A DNA stretch of 57,605 bases from NCBI GenBank assembly GCA_903925005.1, contig CAIYDX010000357.1, positions 1 through 57,605 of the forward strand, in the 5' to 3' direction. Origin of the DNA: an uncultured Geobacteraceae bacterium. Its GTDB lineage: Bacteria; Desulfobacterota; Desulfuromonadia; Geobacterales; Pseudopelobacteraceae. The number at the start of each line of letters is the position of its first letter. The stretch's first letter is position 1. Positions 22,086 through 31,289 of this stretch are shown in pieces. Position numbers and translations under genes: made by a program. A model generated the notes under the pieces. That model was not told the DNA's origin. It did no database searches and worked only from the letters and a program-made list of their open reading frames with translations.

Positions 22086-23399
22086 ATGGATTATTTGATT
22101 CTACAGGCTGAAGAAACGCGGCTGACGGTCGCCCATTTCGGAGTATCCAGGCGTGCCTCGGAACTGATCGGGGCCGCTGTGATAGAGCTGAACGAGGAGC
22201 GGCCGCTGGTCGATGCCGTCCGGTCAATAGCTGAAAAAATGGCCGGTTCGCCGCGTGTCGTACTCTGTCTCCCGCCGGCTCTGTTTGCGCAGCGTTCCGT
22301 TGCACTGCCGTTCAACGATCTTCGCAAGGCACGTGAGGTTCTGCCTGCTCATCTTCAGGGCGACATTGCCTTGCCGGTCGAAGAACTGGCTCTGGAGGTT
22401 ATGCCGATCGGAGAGGGGCAGTTTCTTGCATTGTGGGCTCGCAAGAGCGATATCAGTGCGGCAATCGCCCAGTTCCGGGAAGGTGGCATCGAGCCACAGA
22501 TTGTCAGTTCGCTCCCCTTCGCGCTGGCCGAGCTGCCTGGAGTCCCCTCTGACTGTGCCGTATGCGACGGCCATACGCTGGCGCTTTTGATTGGGGGGCG
22601 GCTGACCTATTTCCGCACGTTCCATTCCGCAGTAAGCGCCAAGATGATCGCGGCCACGCTCTCGGCGTTGGAACTCTCGGGCGGAACGCTCCCGCCGCGA
22701 CTCTGTCTGCTCGGTCCGGATACTGCTGATTTTGCCGTTGCCGAGACGCTGCCTTTACCGATAGAAACTTTAGAGGTGCCTCCGGAGCTGGGGCATCTGT
22801 TCAAAAACGATGCTGCCTTTCAGCAGCTGGCCGGGCTCTATGCCGTGGCACGCGCCGGTTTTACCGGTAAACTTCCCGATTTCCGGAAGGGAGAGCTGGC
22901 CTGGACCGCCGGAGATGCCAAGCTGCGCAAGAAGCTGCTTTTGACCGGAATACTGGCTTTGGTCGTCATTGTGCTGCTGTTCGTAAACAAGGGGCTTCAG
23001 TACCGAGCCGCTTCTGCTGATACGGCCTCTCTGAATAAATCGATTGCGGCAATCTATCGTGAAATATTTCCGACTCGGACCAAGGCGGTCGATGAGATTT
23101 CCGAAGTCAAGGGGGAGATCAAGAAACTGGCCGGTATCGAAAGCTCAGGCGGGTATCTCGACATTCTGAAAAAGGTGGCCGAAGCCAAAGGGAACAGCAT
23201 CAACGGTCTGTATGAAGCCGAGTTGGAGGGGCGTAGCCTGCGAGTAAAGGGGGACGCCCGTTCCGCCCAGGCTGTCAATGAATTTAAAGCTGCATTGGCC
23301 CCTTTTCTGGCGTCCTCCGATTTGGGTGAAGTCAAGAGTCGTCCGGATGGCACGGTCGGCTTTACGTTGACCGGTTTGCTCAAGGAGGTGACTAAATGA
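22086..23399 (+). CDS. gspL: Type II secretion protein GspL (PilM/actin-like with membrane anchor)
   Basis: This 437-residue protein has an actin-like cytoplasmic domain (about 1-270), a single membrane helix near 290-305 (KLLLTGILALVVIVLLFV) and a ferredoxin-like periplasmic part. GspL links the GspE ATPase to the inner-membrane platform. The ATG at 22086 (MDYLILQAEE) is preferred over a GTG at 22074 because GAGGG lies upstream of it. It overlaps gspM by 4 nt. Confidence 0.83.
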   Translation: MDYLILQAEETRLTVAHFGVSRRASELIGAAVIELNEERPLVDAVRSIAEKMAGSPRVVLCLPPALFAQRSVALPFNDLRKAREVLPAHLQGDIALPVEELALEVMPIGEGQFLALWARKSDISAAIAQFREGGIEPQIVSSLPFALAELPGVPSDCAVCDGHTLALLIGGRLTYFRTFHSAVSAKMIAATLSALELSGGTLPPRLCLLGPDTADFAVAETLPLPIETLEVPPELGHLFKNDAAFQQLAGLYAVARAGFTGKLPDFRKGELAWTAGDAKLRKKLLLTGILALVVIVLLFVNKGLQYRAASADTASLNKSIAAIYREIFPTRTKAVDEISEVKGEIKKLAGIESSGGYLDILKKVAEAKGNSINGLYEAELEGRSLRVKGDARSAQAVNEFKAALAPFLASSDLGEVKSRPDGTVGFTLTGLLKEVTK

Positions 23400-23944
23400 G
23401 ACGCCTGGAGATCATCCGTGACCTTTGGCAGGATCTTGACAGCCACACACGATTGTGGAGCGGCTATGCCCTCATTCTGCTCCTGATTGCGGCGGTCGGC
23501 TGGTCGGCGCTGAGCGGTAAGGTTCAGGTGCTGGAAAAAAAGCGCACTGCCCGTGAGACAGTACTGAAGGAGCTGCTGCCGCTCAAAGTGGCATACCAGT
23601 CAGCCCGGCACTCTTCCGATCAGTTAAACGGACGAATGGCTTCCCTGCGTCCCGAGGACTCACCGGCCAAAATCATCGAAGATACCGGTATCAAAGGTAA
23701 ATCAGTTAAAATAGTGCCGATCAAGGGTGAAGAGCGGAGCGGTTATATCGAGGATGCTGCTGAAATCCGCATCGACGGTTTAACGCTTAATGAAGCGATC
23801 AATCTGCTGTACCGGCTCGAAAAAGGTAGTTACCCGCTGGTAATTAAAAAATGTAATCAACGGATTCGTTTCGATGACCCTTCCCGCTGCGATCTGACGC
23901 TGGTTCTGGCACTGCTCAGGCCGGCACCCGGCAAGGCGAAGTGA
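23396..23944 (+). CDS. gspM: Type II secretion protein GspM
   Basis: This 182-residue protein has one N-terminal membrane helix (SGYALILLLIAAVGWSALSG), a coiled-coil stretch and a small periplasmic domain. The size, topology and position after gspL identify GspM, the platform partner of GspL. Sequence motifs are weak in this family. It overlaps both neighbours by a few bases. Confidence 0.8.
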   Translation: MRRLEIIRDLWQDLDSHTRLWSGYALILLLIAAVGWSALSGKVQVLEKKRTARETVLKELLPLKVAYQSARHSSDQLNGRMASLRPEDSPAKIIEDTGIKGKSVKIVPIKGEERSGYIEDAAEIRIDGLTLNEAINLLYRLEKGSYPLVIKKCNQRIRFDDPSRCDLTLVLALLRPAPGKAK

Positions 23945-24783
23945 TGAAAACCGCGCAATTGGCACGTGGAACAGGTGTTCTGGCCGCGGTTCTGGCCGTC
24001 TTTCTGCTGTTCAGTTACCTGTTTTTCCCCACGGCGAGGATCGATACGCTACTCGCCCAGGCCCTGTCACGACAAGGTATGACCCTTACTCCGACGGTTC
24101 ACAAGACGCTGCTTCCCGGTCTGGCATGGGACGACCTGCTGCTGTCGTCGGAACAGGGTCCGCTGTTACGTTGTGAGCGGCTGCAGGTCCGCCCGCTTCT
24201 GATTCCTCTCTTTATCGGTCGGGCGGTTTTTTCCGGGGGAGCAACGATCGGCAAGGGGCACCTGGATGTAAGATATGCAGTAAACGGCGCTACAGCTCTG
24301 GATCTCGACGCGGACGGCATATCTCTTGCCGATATACCCTTTTTCAAGAGCGTCCTCGGGGCGAAAGTGGCCGGCAGCTTCTGGAGTCGGGGCACGCTGT
24401 TGCGCGGAGCGAAGGGGTTGAGCGGCGATCTTAAGCTGGAGGTGAAACAGCTTGAACTCTCAGGTGTCAAACTGGGCGCTTTTCCGCTCCCGGACGCTGC
24501 GGGGCTGAAAACGCAAGGCATGGTCAGGGTCAGTGACGGCAAAGCTCGCCTGGAGAGTTTAACGCTTGAAGGCGACGGGATTTACATGAGAATATCGGGC
24601 GATTTGCCTACGGGAGCCGACGCCGGCATAACACCGCTCAACTTGAATCTGGAGATAATGCCCAAACCGGAGTTTCTGGAAAAACAGAAGCTGGTTTTTA
24701 TGTTATTGGCCAAATTTATGACCTCTCCAGGAGTATATAAAATGCCGATCAAGGGCACGCTGCTAAAGCCGGAGATTCTGTAG
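23944..24783 (+). CDS. gspN: Type II secretion protein GspN
   Basis: About 279 residues: one N-terminal membrane helix (TGVLAAVLAVFLLFSYLFFP), then a long periplasmic beta-rich region with repeated segments resembling AsmA/GspN folds. GspN is an accessory component in some T2SS operons. GTG at 23941 and ATG at 23944 both overlap the gspM stop; ATG is preferred. nadD starts on the next base after its stop. The assignment rests mostly on context. Confidence 0.75.
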   Translation: MKTAQLARGTGVLAAVLAVFLLFSYLFFPTARIDTLLAQALSRQGMTLTPTVHKTLLPGLAWDDLLLSSEQGPLLRCERLQVRPLLIPLFIGRAVFSGGATIGKGHLDVRYAVNGATALDLDADGISLADIPFFKSVLGAKVAGSFWSRGTLLRGAKGLSGDLKLEVKQLELSGVKLGAFPLPDAAGLKTQGMVRVSDGKARLESLTLEGDGIYMRISGDLPTGADAGITPLNLNLEIMPKPEFLEKQKLVFMLLAKFMTSPGVYKMPIKGTLLKPEIL

Positions 24784-25434
24784 ATGAGAATCGGCTTGCT
24801 GGGGGGGAGCTTCAATCCGATACACAATGCCCATCTGCGCATTGCCGGAGAGGCGCTTAAAGCCTGCCGGCTGGACAGGGTCATCTTTATTCCGGCCGCC
24901 GATCCGCCGCACAAACCGCTGGCGGGCGATATTTCATTCGAAAGCCGCTCGCATATGGTCAGCCTGGCTATCGCCGGCAGGGCGGATTTCGGGATGTCAA
25001 CAATCGAGGCGGAACGGGGGGGCAAATCGTATTCCATCGATACGATCCGGGCATTTCGGGAGCTGTTTCCGGATGATGACCTCTTTTTTATTATCGGCGG
25101 CGACTCTTTTCTTGAGATCGGAACGTGGTATCATTATAACGAAATATTCCGCTCGTGCAACCTGATCGTCGTGGAACGTCCCGGCTGCCAGATTATCAAC
25201 CCTCTTGATGCACTGCCCGACGCCATCAAAGGGACGTTCACCGTTGACGGCGAAACTGGCTGTCTGAGACATGAAACAGGTAACAGCACATATTTTATCA
25301 TCGGTTCGCCGCTGGAACTCTCATCAACGGAAATCCGCCGTTTTGCCGGCGCCGACGCCGATATCACCCGGTATGTACCATCAGACGTAGCAGCATATAT
25401 CTCGCAGCAAAGGATCTACCACCAATGCCAGTAA
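24784..25434 (+). CDS. nadD: Nicotinate-nucleotide adenylyltransferase
   Basis: Makes deamido-NAD from nicotinate mononucleotide and ATP. The nucleotidyltransferase motif GGSFNPIHNAHL lies at residues 7-18. FIPAADPPHKP and GSPLELSSTEIRR (the ISSTxIR-type C-terminal motif) are also present. It has 216 residues. It abuts gspN directly and overlaps rsfS by 10 nt, giving the widespread nadD-rsfS-rlmH cluster. Confidence 0.95.
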   Translation: MRIGLLGGSFNPIHNAHLRIAGEALKACRLDRVIFIPAADPPHKPLAGDISFESRSHMVSLAIAGRADFGMSTIEAERGGKSYSIDTIRAFRELFPDDDLFFIIGGDSFLEIGTWYHYNEIFRSCNLIVVERPGCQIINPLDALPDAIKGTFTVDGETGCLRHETGNSTYFIIGSPLELSSTEIRRFAGADADITRYVPSDVAAYISQQRIYHQCQ

Positions 25435-25838
25435 AAAAAGCTAAAACCGCTGAAAAAACGACCCTGACCCCCAGCGAACGCGCACTTAAATGCGCCGAAC
25501 TGGCATATGACAAAAAGGCGTATGATATCTGTGTTCGCGACATTTCACGAATCTCGTCGATTGCCGACTATATGGTGATAATCTCCGGTTCTTCCGACAA
25601 ACAGAACCAGGCCATTTCCGACAATATCCGTACCGGTCTGAAAAAATACGGCAAGGTCAACGATATTGAGGGGGCCAAGGACGGCAAATGGATCGTCATG
25701 GATTACGGTGATGTGCTGGTGCATATTTTTCATGACCAGATCCGCCGCTATTACGATCTGGACGGCCTCTGGGGCATGGCGCCGGCACTTGAGCTGCCGC
25801 CGGAAATACAAGCGGCGCGCAAGGAATCCGATTTTTGA
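25425..25838 (+). CDS. rsfS: Ribosomal silencing factor RsfS
   Basis: The RsfS/Iojap family binds ribosomal protein L14 and keeps subunits apart when growth slows. It has 137 residues. The core SIADYMVIISGSSDKQNQAI, the segment GAKDGKWIVMDYGDVLVHIF and the tail RRYYDLDGLWG are diagnostic. It is the last gene of the 16961-25838 overlapping operon. Confidence 0.95.
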   Translation: MPVKKAKTAEKTTLTPSERALKCAELAYDKKAYDICVRDISRISSIADYMVIISGSSDKQNQAISDNIRTGLKKYGKVNDIEGAKDGKWIVMDYGDVLVHIFHDQIRRYYDLDGLWGMAPALELPPEIQAARKESDF

Positions 25839-25850
25839 GAAGAATTCGCC

Positions 25851-25949
25851 TTCAAGCGGATAGCGGCGTTGCTTCGTCGTCGCTCTCCTCGACGTACTTT
25901 ATGTACGCCTGCGTCGGCTCCTCCTTACTGCCTTGCTCTCCACTTGAAA
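25851..25949. repeat. ~100-bp palindromic intergenic repeat, copy 1
   Basis: The element is bounded by TTCAAG and CTTGAA. At its centre is CGTAC-TTTAT-GTACG, and both flanks are rich in CTC, CGTC and GCTCTC. The reverse complement of 56091-56190 aligns with it over its length. It occupies the rsfS-rlmH gap. No transposase is associated. Confidence 0.75.
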
Positions 25950-25977
25950 TCGAATCCTTCGATGGGGACGTCGCCCC

Positions 25978-26436
25978 ATGAAACTGAAGGTGCTCTGGGT
26001 CGGAAAAAGCCGTGATCCGTGGGTAAAGGAAGCTATCGACGAATACGCCGGTCGCATCCGGCGCTACTCCCCCTTGGAACTGCTCGATATCCGCGACGAG
26101 AAGGGGGCCGAGGCCGAGGAGATGCGGCGCCGCGAGTGCGAACGGCTGGAGAAGCAGATTCCGGCCGGTGCCACGCTGGTTCTGCTGGATGAGCGGGGCG
26201 AACAGCTGGATTCACCCGGCTTGGCCGCCTTTGTCGGCAAACAGCGCGACAGCGGCACCGGGGAGCTGATCTTTGCCATCGGCGGCGCCTACGGTTTCTC
26301 CGAAGAGTTCCGCCGCCGCGGCAAGCTGCTGGCGTTGTCGAAAATGACCTTCACCCACCAGATGGTGCGGGCTTTTCTATTGGAGCAGATCTATCGGGCG
26401 TTTACGATTCTGAACAAAGAGCCGTATCATCATTGA
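25978..26436 (+). CDS. rlmH: 23S rRNA (pseudouridine1915-N3)-methyltransferase RlmH
   Basis: SPOUT-family methyltransferase that modifies pseudouridine 1915 in helix 69. It has 152 residues. [32 protein letters not shown] and the knot region [20 protein letters not shown] with YHH at the end are diagnostic. It is separated from rsfS by the repeat and is 17 nt upstream of gpmI. Confidence 0.95.
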   Translation: MKLKVLWVGKSRDPWVKEAIDEYAGRIRRYSPLELLDIRDEKGAEAEEMRRRECERLEKQIPAGATLVLLDERGEQLDSPGLAAFVGKQRDSGTGELIFAIGGAYGFSEEFRRRGKLLALSKMTFTHQMVRAFLLEQIYRAFTILNKEPYHH

Positions 26437-26453
26437 TCCGAAAGGGAGTACCC

Positions 26454-27986
26454 ATGAAAAAACCACTCATGCTGATGATTCTCGACGGCTGGGGGATCAA
26501 CCCCAATCCCGCCCATAACGCTGTAGCTCTGGCGATTACCCCCAATCTGACGAAATATCTGAAGGAATACCCGCATACTTCGATCCGGACCTCAGGAATG
26601 GCGGTCGGACTGCCGGAGGGGCAGATGGGTAACTCCGAAGTCGGGCACCTGAATCTGGGGGCCGGCCGGATTGTCTACCAGGAACTTACCCGCGTCACCA
26701 AAGCTATTATGGACGGCGACTTCTTTACCAACACGGTACTGCTCGACTGCATCGCCAAGGTCAAGGCGTCCGGAGGGAGGCTGCACCTGTCAGGACTGCT
26801 CTCGGACGGTGGGGTGCATTCGCACAACACGCACCTCTATGCCCTGCTGGAGCTGGCCAAGCGAGAGGGGGTGACGGATGTCTTCGTGCATTGCCTTCTG
26901 GACGGTCGTGATACACCTCCTCAGAGCGGCATTGAGTATCTGGCAGAGTTGGAAACCGAGATTACGCGAATCGGCGTTGGAAAAATAGCAACTGTGATGG
27001 GGCGCTATTATGCGATGGATCGCGACACTCGTTGGGATCGGGTGGAGAAAGCCTACAACGCCATGGTGCATGGTCTTGGTGAACTGTGCGTCTCGTCCCG
27101 GGAGGCTATCGAGCAGAGCTACGCCTCGAAAATCCACGACGAATTTGTCGTCCCGGCGGTAATCTGCGAACAAGGTGCGCCGGTTGGGCAAGTGCTTGAT
27201 GGCGACGGCTTCATCTTTTTCAACTTCCGCTCCGATCGGGCGCGTGAAATAACCCGTGCTCTGGCTCTCGATGAGTTTGACGGCTTCGTGCGCGGCACCC
27301 GGCCCAAGTTGGCGGATTACGTCTGCCTGACGGAATACGACGCAACCTTCGGACTGCCGATCGCGTTCGGTTCCACGGAATTGACCAATATTCTTGGCGG
27401 CGTGCTGGCCGATGCCGGACTGAAGCAGCTCCGGATCGCCGAAACCGAAAAATATGCTCATGTCACCTTCTTCTTCAACGGCGGAGTGGAAACCCCATTC
27501 ACCGGTGAAGACCGCGCTCTGATCCCGTCACCGAAAGAGGTCGCCACCTATGACCAGAAACCGGAGATGAGCGCCTATCAGGTAACGGACAAGCTTCTGA
27601 AACTGCTGGAGCTGGATCAGTATGACGTGATCATCCTCAACTTTGCCAACTGCGACATGGTCGGCCACACCGGCATCGAGGCGGCGGCGATCAAAGCGGT
27701 CGAAACGGTGGATGCCTGTGCCGGGCGGATTGTCGCCAAGGTTCTGGATTTGGGCGGTGCAGTGCTGATCACCGCCGATCACGGCAACGCCGAGCAGATG
27801 CAGGATGAAAACGGCGAGCCGTTCACCGCCCACACGACCAATCCGGTCTGGTTCGTGGTTGTGGATAACAGTCGTAAGGGCGTAAAACTGCGTGAAGGGG
27901 GCCGTCTGGCCGACGTTGCGCCGACGATGCTGAAGATGCTTGGGCTGGCATTGCCGCAGGAGATGACGGGTGAGAGTCTGTTGTGA
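26454..27986 (+). CDS. gpmI: 2,3-bisphosphoglycerate-independent phosphoglycerate mutase
   Basis: Mn-dependent glycolytic mutase of 510 residues. The metal-binding Asp is in LMILDGWG (residue 11), the catalytic Ser in [16 protein letters not shown] (residue 61), and the metal site is [12 protein letters not shown] and [15 protein letters not shown] stands upstream of the ATG at 26454; the frame also opens at a TTG at 26433 overlapping rlmH, which is less likely. A strong terminator follows 30 nt later. Confidence 0.96.
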   Translation: MKKPLMLMILDGWGINPNPAHNAVALAITPNLTKYLKEYPHTSIRTSGMAVGLPEGQMGNSEVGHLNLGAGRIVYQELTRVTKAIMDGDFFTNTVLLDCIAKVKASGGRLHLSGLLSDGGVHSHNTHLYALLELAKREGVTDVFVHCLLDGRDTPPQSGIEYLAELETEITRIGVGKIATVMGRYYAMDRDTRWDRVEKAYNAMVHGLGELCVSSREAIEQSYASKIHDEFVVPAVICEQGAPVGQVLDGDGFIFFNFRSDRAREITRALALDEFDGFVRGTRPKLADYVCLTEYDATFGLPIAFGSTELTNILGGVLADAGLKQLRIAETEKYAHVTFFFNGGVETPFTGEDRALIPSPKEVATYDQKPEMSAYQVTDKLLKLLELDQYDVIILNFANCDMVGHTGIEAAAIKAVETVDACAGRIVAKVLDLGGAVLITADHGNAEQMQDENGEPFTAHTTNPVWFVVVDNSRKGVKLREGGRLADVAPTMLKMLGLALPQEMTGESLL

Positions 27987-28017
27987 TGGTAGGTGAAACA
28001 GATCTATCGTGAAAATC

Positions 28018-28059
28018 AAAGCCGTCCGGTTCAGCGTTTGTCTGATCGGGCGGCTTTTT
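28018..28059 (+). terminator. Rho-independent terminator after gpmI
   Basis: AAAGCCGTCCG (28018-28028) pairs, with a slip, to CGGGCGGCTTT (28047-28057), and a T run completes it (28055-28059). Confidence 0.85.
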
Positions 28060-28138
28060 GATTATGATTTTAACTATACCAGCTTGACCACCCTCCTCAA
28101 TACACATATAGTTAGCTCCCATCTCGGAAAGGCACTTT

Positions 28139-28180
28139 ATGCGGGCTACTATTAACATACCAGATGATCGAATAGAATAA
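28139..28180 (+). pseudogene. Possible stub of a ribbon-helix-helix antitoxin
   Basis: A 13-codon frame, MRATINIPDDRIE then TAA, is preceded by GGAAAGG about 7 nt upstream. The peptide resembles the first strand of VapB/ribbon-helix-helix antitoxins (MRxTxxIPDxL), but it ends at once and no toxin follows. It may be what remains after deletion, or a chance mini-frame before the FAH gene, whose ATG lies 12 nt downstream. Confidence 0.35.
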
Positions 28181-28191
28181 ACGGAGAATTC

Positions 28192-28848
28192 ATGAAAACC
28201 GCAAAAATCCCCGCAACCAACCAGCAATTCCTGATCGGTAAGATTGTCTGCCTGGCGCGTAACTATGCCGAACATGCCAAGGAGCTGGGCAATGAGACCC
28301 CGGCGGCGCCGGTGCTGTTCATGAAGCCGGCCTCGTCAGTCATCGGCGACGGCGATGCGGTCCGGATACCTCCCTATTCTCAGGAATGTCATTACGAAGT
28401 CGAGTTGGCGGTGCTGATCGGCAAACAAGCGCGTAATGTTACGGCTGACATAGCTTTGGAGTATGTTGTCGGCTATGGCGTGGCCATCGACATGACACTG
28501 CGCGATGTGCAGAACCAGCTCAAAGCCAAGGGGCTGCCGTGGGAGATTGCCAAAGGGTTCGACACCGCCTGCCCGCTTTCCGATTTTGTCCCGGCCTCGG
28601 CGGTGGCCGATCCAAATGCTCTTAAGCTGAAGCTTGCGATCAATGGCGAGATGCGCCAGAATGGCACCTCCTCCGACATGATCAACCGCATACCGCAGAT
28701 AATCGCCCATATCTCGGCGATCTTCACGCTGGAACCGGGCGACGTTATTCTGACCGGCACCCCCGCCGGGGTAGGCCAGGTGCGTGCCGGCGATGTCATG
28801 ACAGCGGAAATACTGTCGGTAGGCCGTCTGACGATACCTGTCTCATAG
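28192..28848 (+). CDS. Fumarylacetoacetate hydrolase (FAH) family protein
   Basis: A 218-residue FAH-domain enzyme. KIVCLARNYAEHAKELG, LFMKPASSV, the metal-ligand stretch HYEVELAVLIG and the family tail GDVILTGTPAGVG are clear. Short FAH proteins of this kind are acylpyruvases or oxaloacetate decarboxylases like FAHD1; the substrate cannot be read from sequence. ACGGAG precedes the ATG. It leads a plus-strand run with cls, tatD and the cytochrome gene. Confidence 0.88.
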   Translation: MKTAKIPATNQQFLIGKIVCLARNYAEHAKELGNETPAAPVLFMKPASSVIGDGDAVRIPPYSQECHYEVELAVLIGKQARNVTADIALEYVVGYGVAIDMTLRDVQNQLKAKGLPWEIAKGFDTACPLSDFVPASAVADPNALKLKLAINGEMRQNGTSSDMINRIPQIIAHISAIFTLEPGDVILTGTPAGVGQVRAGDVMTAEILSVGRLTIPVS

Positions 28849-28863
28849 CGCAACGGGAAAACC

Positions 28864-30060
28864 ATGCGAAGCAATCACTTTACAAATGAAAAACGTCTTT
28901 CCCGGTTTATCCGCCTGCTGAAACGGCTGCGCCCCTTGGAGCTGCCGGTCACCCACCGTCACAATAGTGTCGAACTTTTTCAAGGGGGGCGGCAGTTTTT
29001 CGAGGCTCTTTTTAACGCCATCCGTTCTGCGGAACATACCATTCTGCTGGAATACTACCTCATACACAATGATCATATCGGTTCCGGGCTGGCGAGTGAA
29101 CTTGCGGCTGCGGTGCAGCGCGGTGTTACGGTCAAGCTGATCTACGATTATATCGGTTGTCTTGATACGCCTACTTCGTACTTCAAAAATCTTTCCAAAC
29201 AGGGGATAAAGCTGCTCGCGTTCAATGTTCCTTCCTTTAAACGAGGGTTCTATGGTTTCGATAAACGGGATCACCGCAAGATGACCATTGTTGACGGTAC
29301 GTTGGCATTCCTGGGCGGATTAAACATTGGTGATGAGTATGCCGGCTGTGTGGCCGACAATGAGAGCTTTCGGGATCTTGGCTTCAGTATCCGGGGCGAG
29401 GCGATTTGCGAGCTGGAGACTATATTCCATGAAACCTGGGATGGTGAGAGAAGTGAGAGCATTGCACGGACGGTGTTGGAACGTTCTCGACTCCTTGAAA
29501 ATAAGAACGGAGATGCTTTAGTCAATATCATCAGCGGCGGACCCCGGCAGCGGCGGTTCTATATTCGCGAGGCGTTTCAGGTCAATATTGCCTCTGCCGC
29601 AGAAGAGATTTTGATTGCCACGCCGTACTTCGTGCCCGGTCCGCGCATCATCCGCTCCCTGCTGCGCGCTGTCCGCCGGGGTGTGCGGGTGCGGCTGCTG
29701 CTGCCGGCCCGGAGTGACGTGCCGCTGATGCTTTTGCTCGGCAGAAGCTCATACGCGACACTGCTCAGGGGTGGGGTCGAAATATTTGAACTTGAGCGGG
29801 AGATCCTGCATGCCAAGGTTATGCTGATTGATGCCGAGCGGACGGTCATAGGCTCGGCCAACCTTGATCAGCGCAGTTTCCATCGGAATCTGGAAATCAA
29901 TTGCATGGTCGATAACGTCCAATTCGGCGCGCAGATCAGGGAGCTGCTGCTGGAGGAGATCGACGGTTCTCTCTCGGTGAAGCTGGATGTTCACGAACTG
30001 CGTGGTATCTTGATCAGGGTCATGGAACGGGTGGTCAGTCTGTTCGGATGGTTTGCGTGA
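28864..30060 (+). CDS. clsB: Cardiolipin synthase (phospholipase D family, ClsB-like)
   Basis: This 398-residue protein has two HKD motifs: HRKMTIVDG (near residue 138) and HAKVMLIDAERTVIGSANLD (near residue 316). There is no N-terminal membrane-helix pair, which points to the ClsB type rather than ClsA. It would condense phosphatidylglycerol, or PG and PE, into cardiolipin at the membrane. The gene ends directly against the ATG of tatD. Confidence 0.85.
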   Translation: MRSNHFTNEKRLSRFIRLLKRLRPLELPVTHRHNSVELFQGGRQFFEALFNAIRSAEHTILLEYYLIHNDHIGSGLASELAAAVQRGVTVKLIYDYIGCLDTPTSYFKNLSKQGIKLLAFNVPSFKRGFYGFDKRDHRKMTIVDGTLAFLGGLNIGDEYAGCVADNESFRDLGFSIRGEAICELETIFHETWDGERSESIARTVLERSRLLENKNGDALVNIISGGPRQRRFYIREAFQVNIASAAEEILIATPYFVPGPRIIRSLLRAVRRGVRVRLLLPARSDVPLMLLLGRSSYATLLRGGVEIFELEREILHAKVMLIDAERTVIGSANLDQRSFHRNLEINCMVDNVQFGAQIRELLLEEIDGSLSVKLDVHELRGILIRVMERVVSLFGWFA

Positions 30061-30837
30061 ATGATAGGGGTGATCGACAGTCATTGTCATCTCGATCTGG
30101 AACCGCTCAACTCCGGGCTGTCGCACATTTTACAGGAAGCCGCAGTTGCCGGAGTGCGGGGTTTTGTCGTGCCCGGCGTTCATCCCGATGGTTGGCTTGG
30201 AATTTCAGTGCTGGCTGCGGGAAACCGCCAAATCATGCCGGCGTACGGCATTCATCCTATGCATGCGGCGTGTCTGAATGAACAGGTTCTTGGCCAACTG
30301 CGGGAACGTGCGGAGCATGCTGTTGCCATCGGTGAAACCGGCCTCGATCCGGCCTATCAGGTGTCTCTGGATCTGCAGGAACGGGCGTTTAGCGAGCAGC
30401 TCAGGGTTGCCGTCAACTTGGGTTTGCCGGTGCTGGTTCATTGTCGGCGGGCTTTTCAAAGAGTTCTGCGGATTATGCGCGAAGAGCGTGCCGACAAGGT
30501 GGGGGGGATAATGCACGCCTTCTCCGGTTCCGTGGAAATGGCGCGAGAGTTCATACGGCTTGGCTTTGCCATCTCTATTTCCGGAACCGTTACCTGGAAC
30601 GGTGCCGTCAAACCGGTGCGCCTGGTTCGCGAGCTGCCGCTTGAGCATCTGGTGCTGGAGACCGATGCCCCCGATATGACACCTGAGCGGTATCGAGGTG
30701 AATTTAACCACCCGGCCTGGATAACCGAGACAGCGCAACGGGTCGCGGAGGAGCGGGGTATTTCTCCGGAAGACGTCGCTCGAATTACAACGGACAATGT
30801 TCGACGCATTCTGAGGCTGGCGGACGACTCAGCTTGA
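30061..30837 (+). CDS. tatD: TatD family metal-dependent hydrolase
   Basis: TIM-barrel metal hydrolase of 258 residues. The motifs are DSHCHLD (5-11), AIGETGLDPAY, VHCRRAF, MHAFSGS and VLETDAPDM. TatD proteins have 3'-5' DNase or other nuclease activity. It starts immediately after the cls stop (TGAATG). Confidence 0.92.
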   Translation: MIGVIDSHCHLDLEPLNSGLSHILQEAAVAGVRGFVVPGVHPDGWLGISVLAAGNRQIMPAYGIHPMHAACLNEQVLGQLRERAEHAVAIGETGLDPAYQVSLDLQERAFSEQLRVAVNLGLPVLVHCRRAFQRVLRIMREERADKVGGIMHAFSGSVEMAREFIRLGFAISISGTVTWNGAVKPVRLVRELPLEHLVLETDAPDMTPERYRGEFNHPAWITETAQRVAEERGISPEDVARITTDNVRRILRLADDSA

Positions 30838-30907
30838 GACTGTACTTTAGCCGATTCTGTGCTATTGTTTGCGAAATGTTATGATTTTTCTTTTTAGGAG
30901 TGTCCCA

Positions 30908-31240
30908 ATGAAATATCTGCTTTATCTTCTTGCCGGATCTGTATTCATCATCAGCGGTTGTGCCATGTTCACCTCCTGGAAAAGCATTCCTCCACCGGGC
31001 GGCTGCGACCAGTGCCATACAGTGGCGATCAGCGCCAACTGGCAGGTGAGCTACAAACCGGCCATGGTGGCGGATGAGCGCGGGCGGCTCCCCTTCCAGA
31101 CACCCGAATACAATCAGCCTACCTTGGGGGGGCAGCAGTCGCCGCTGGATGCAAAACAGGTGGAGGAAAAGGCCTGTTTCGACTGCCACAAAGCACCTAC
31201 GCAATCTCACAAGGATCATAAAGGGCGCTATCATCATTAA
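30908..31240 (+). CDS. Diheme c-type cytochrome lipoprotein
   Basis: A 110-residue protein with a lipoprotein signal ending ISGC (lipid-modified Cys 18) and two heme-binding motifs, CDQCH (33-37) and CFDCH (90-94). Its tail is His-rich (HKDHKGRYHH) and could supply axial ligands. It would sit on the periplasmic face of the inner or outer membrane and pass electrons. AGGAG lies 8 nt before the chosen ATG. acnA follows after 49 nt. I recognise the class but not a named protein. Confidence 0.8.
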   Translation: MKYLLYLLAGSVFIISGCAMFTSWKSIPPPGGCDQCHTVAISANWQVSYKPAMVADERGRLPFQTPEYNQPTLGGQQSPLDAKQVEEKACFDCHKAPTQSHKDHKGRYHH

Positions 31241-31289
31241 TGGTAGTGATACTCCGCACCTAATTCCTACCATGAAGGAGACCGTGATC

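Noticed and set aside
23958..23973. A third parS-like site (GGCACGTGGAACA) at the start of gspN
   Set aside because: It has four mismatches to the 16-bp consensus, mostly in the left half, so chance is likely.
31074..31289. N-terminal extension of aconitase
   Set aside because: The frame is open through the cytochrome gene in another frame, but the encoded residues do not match the family and AAGGAG marks the ATG at 31290.
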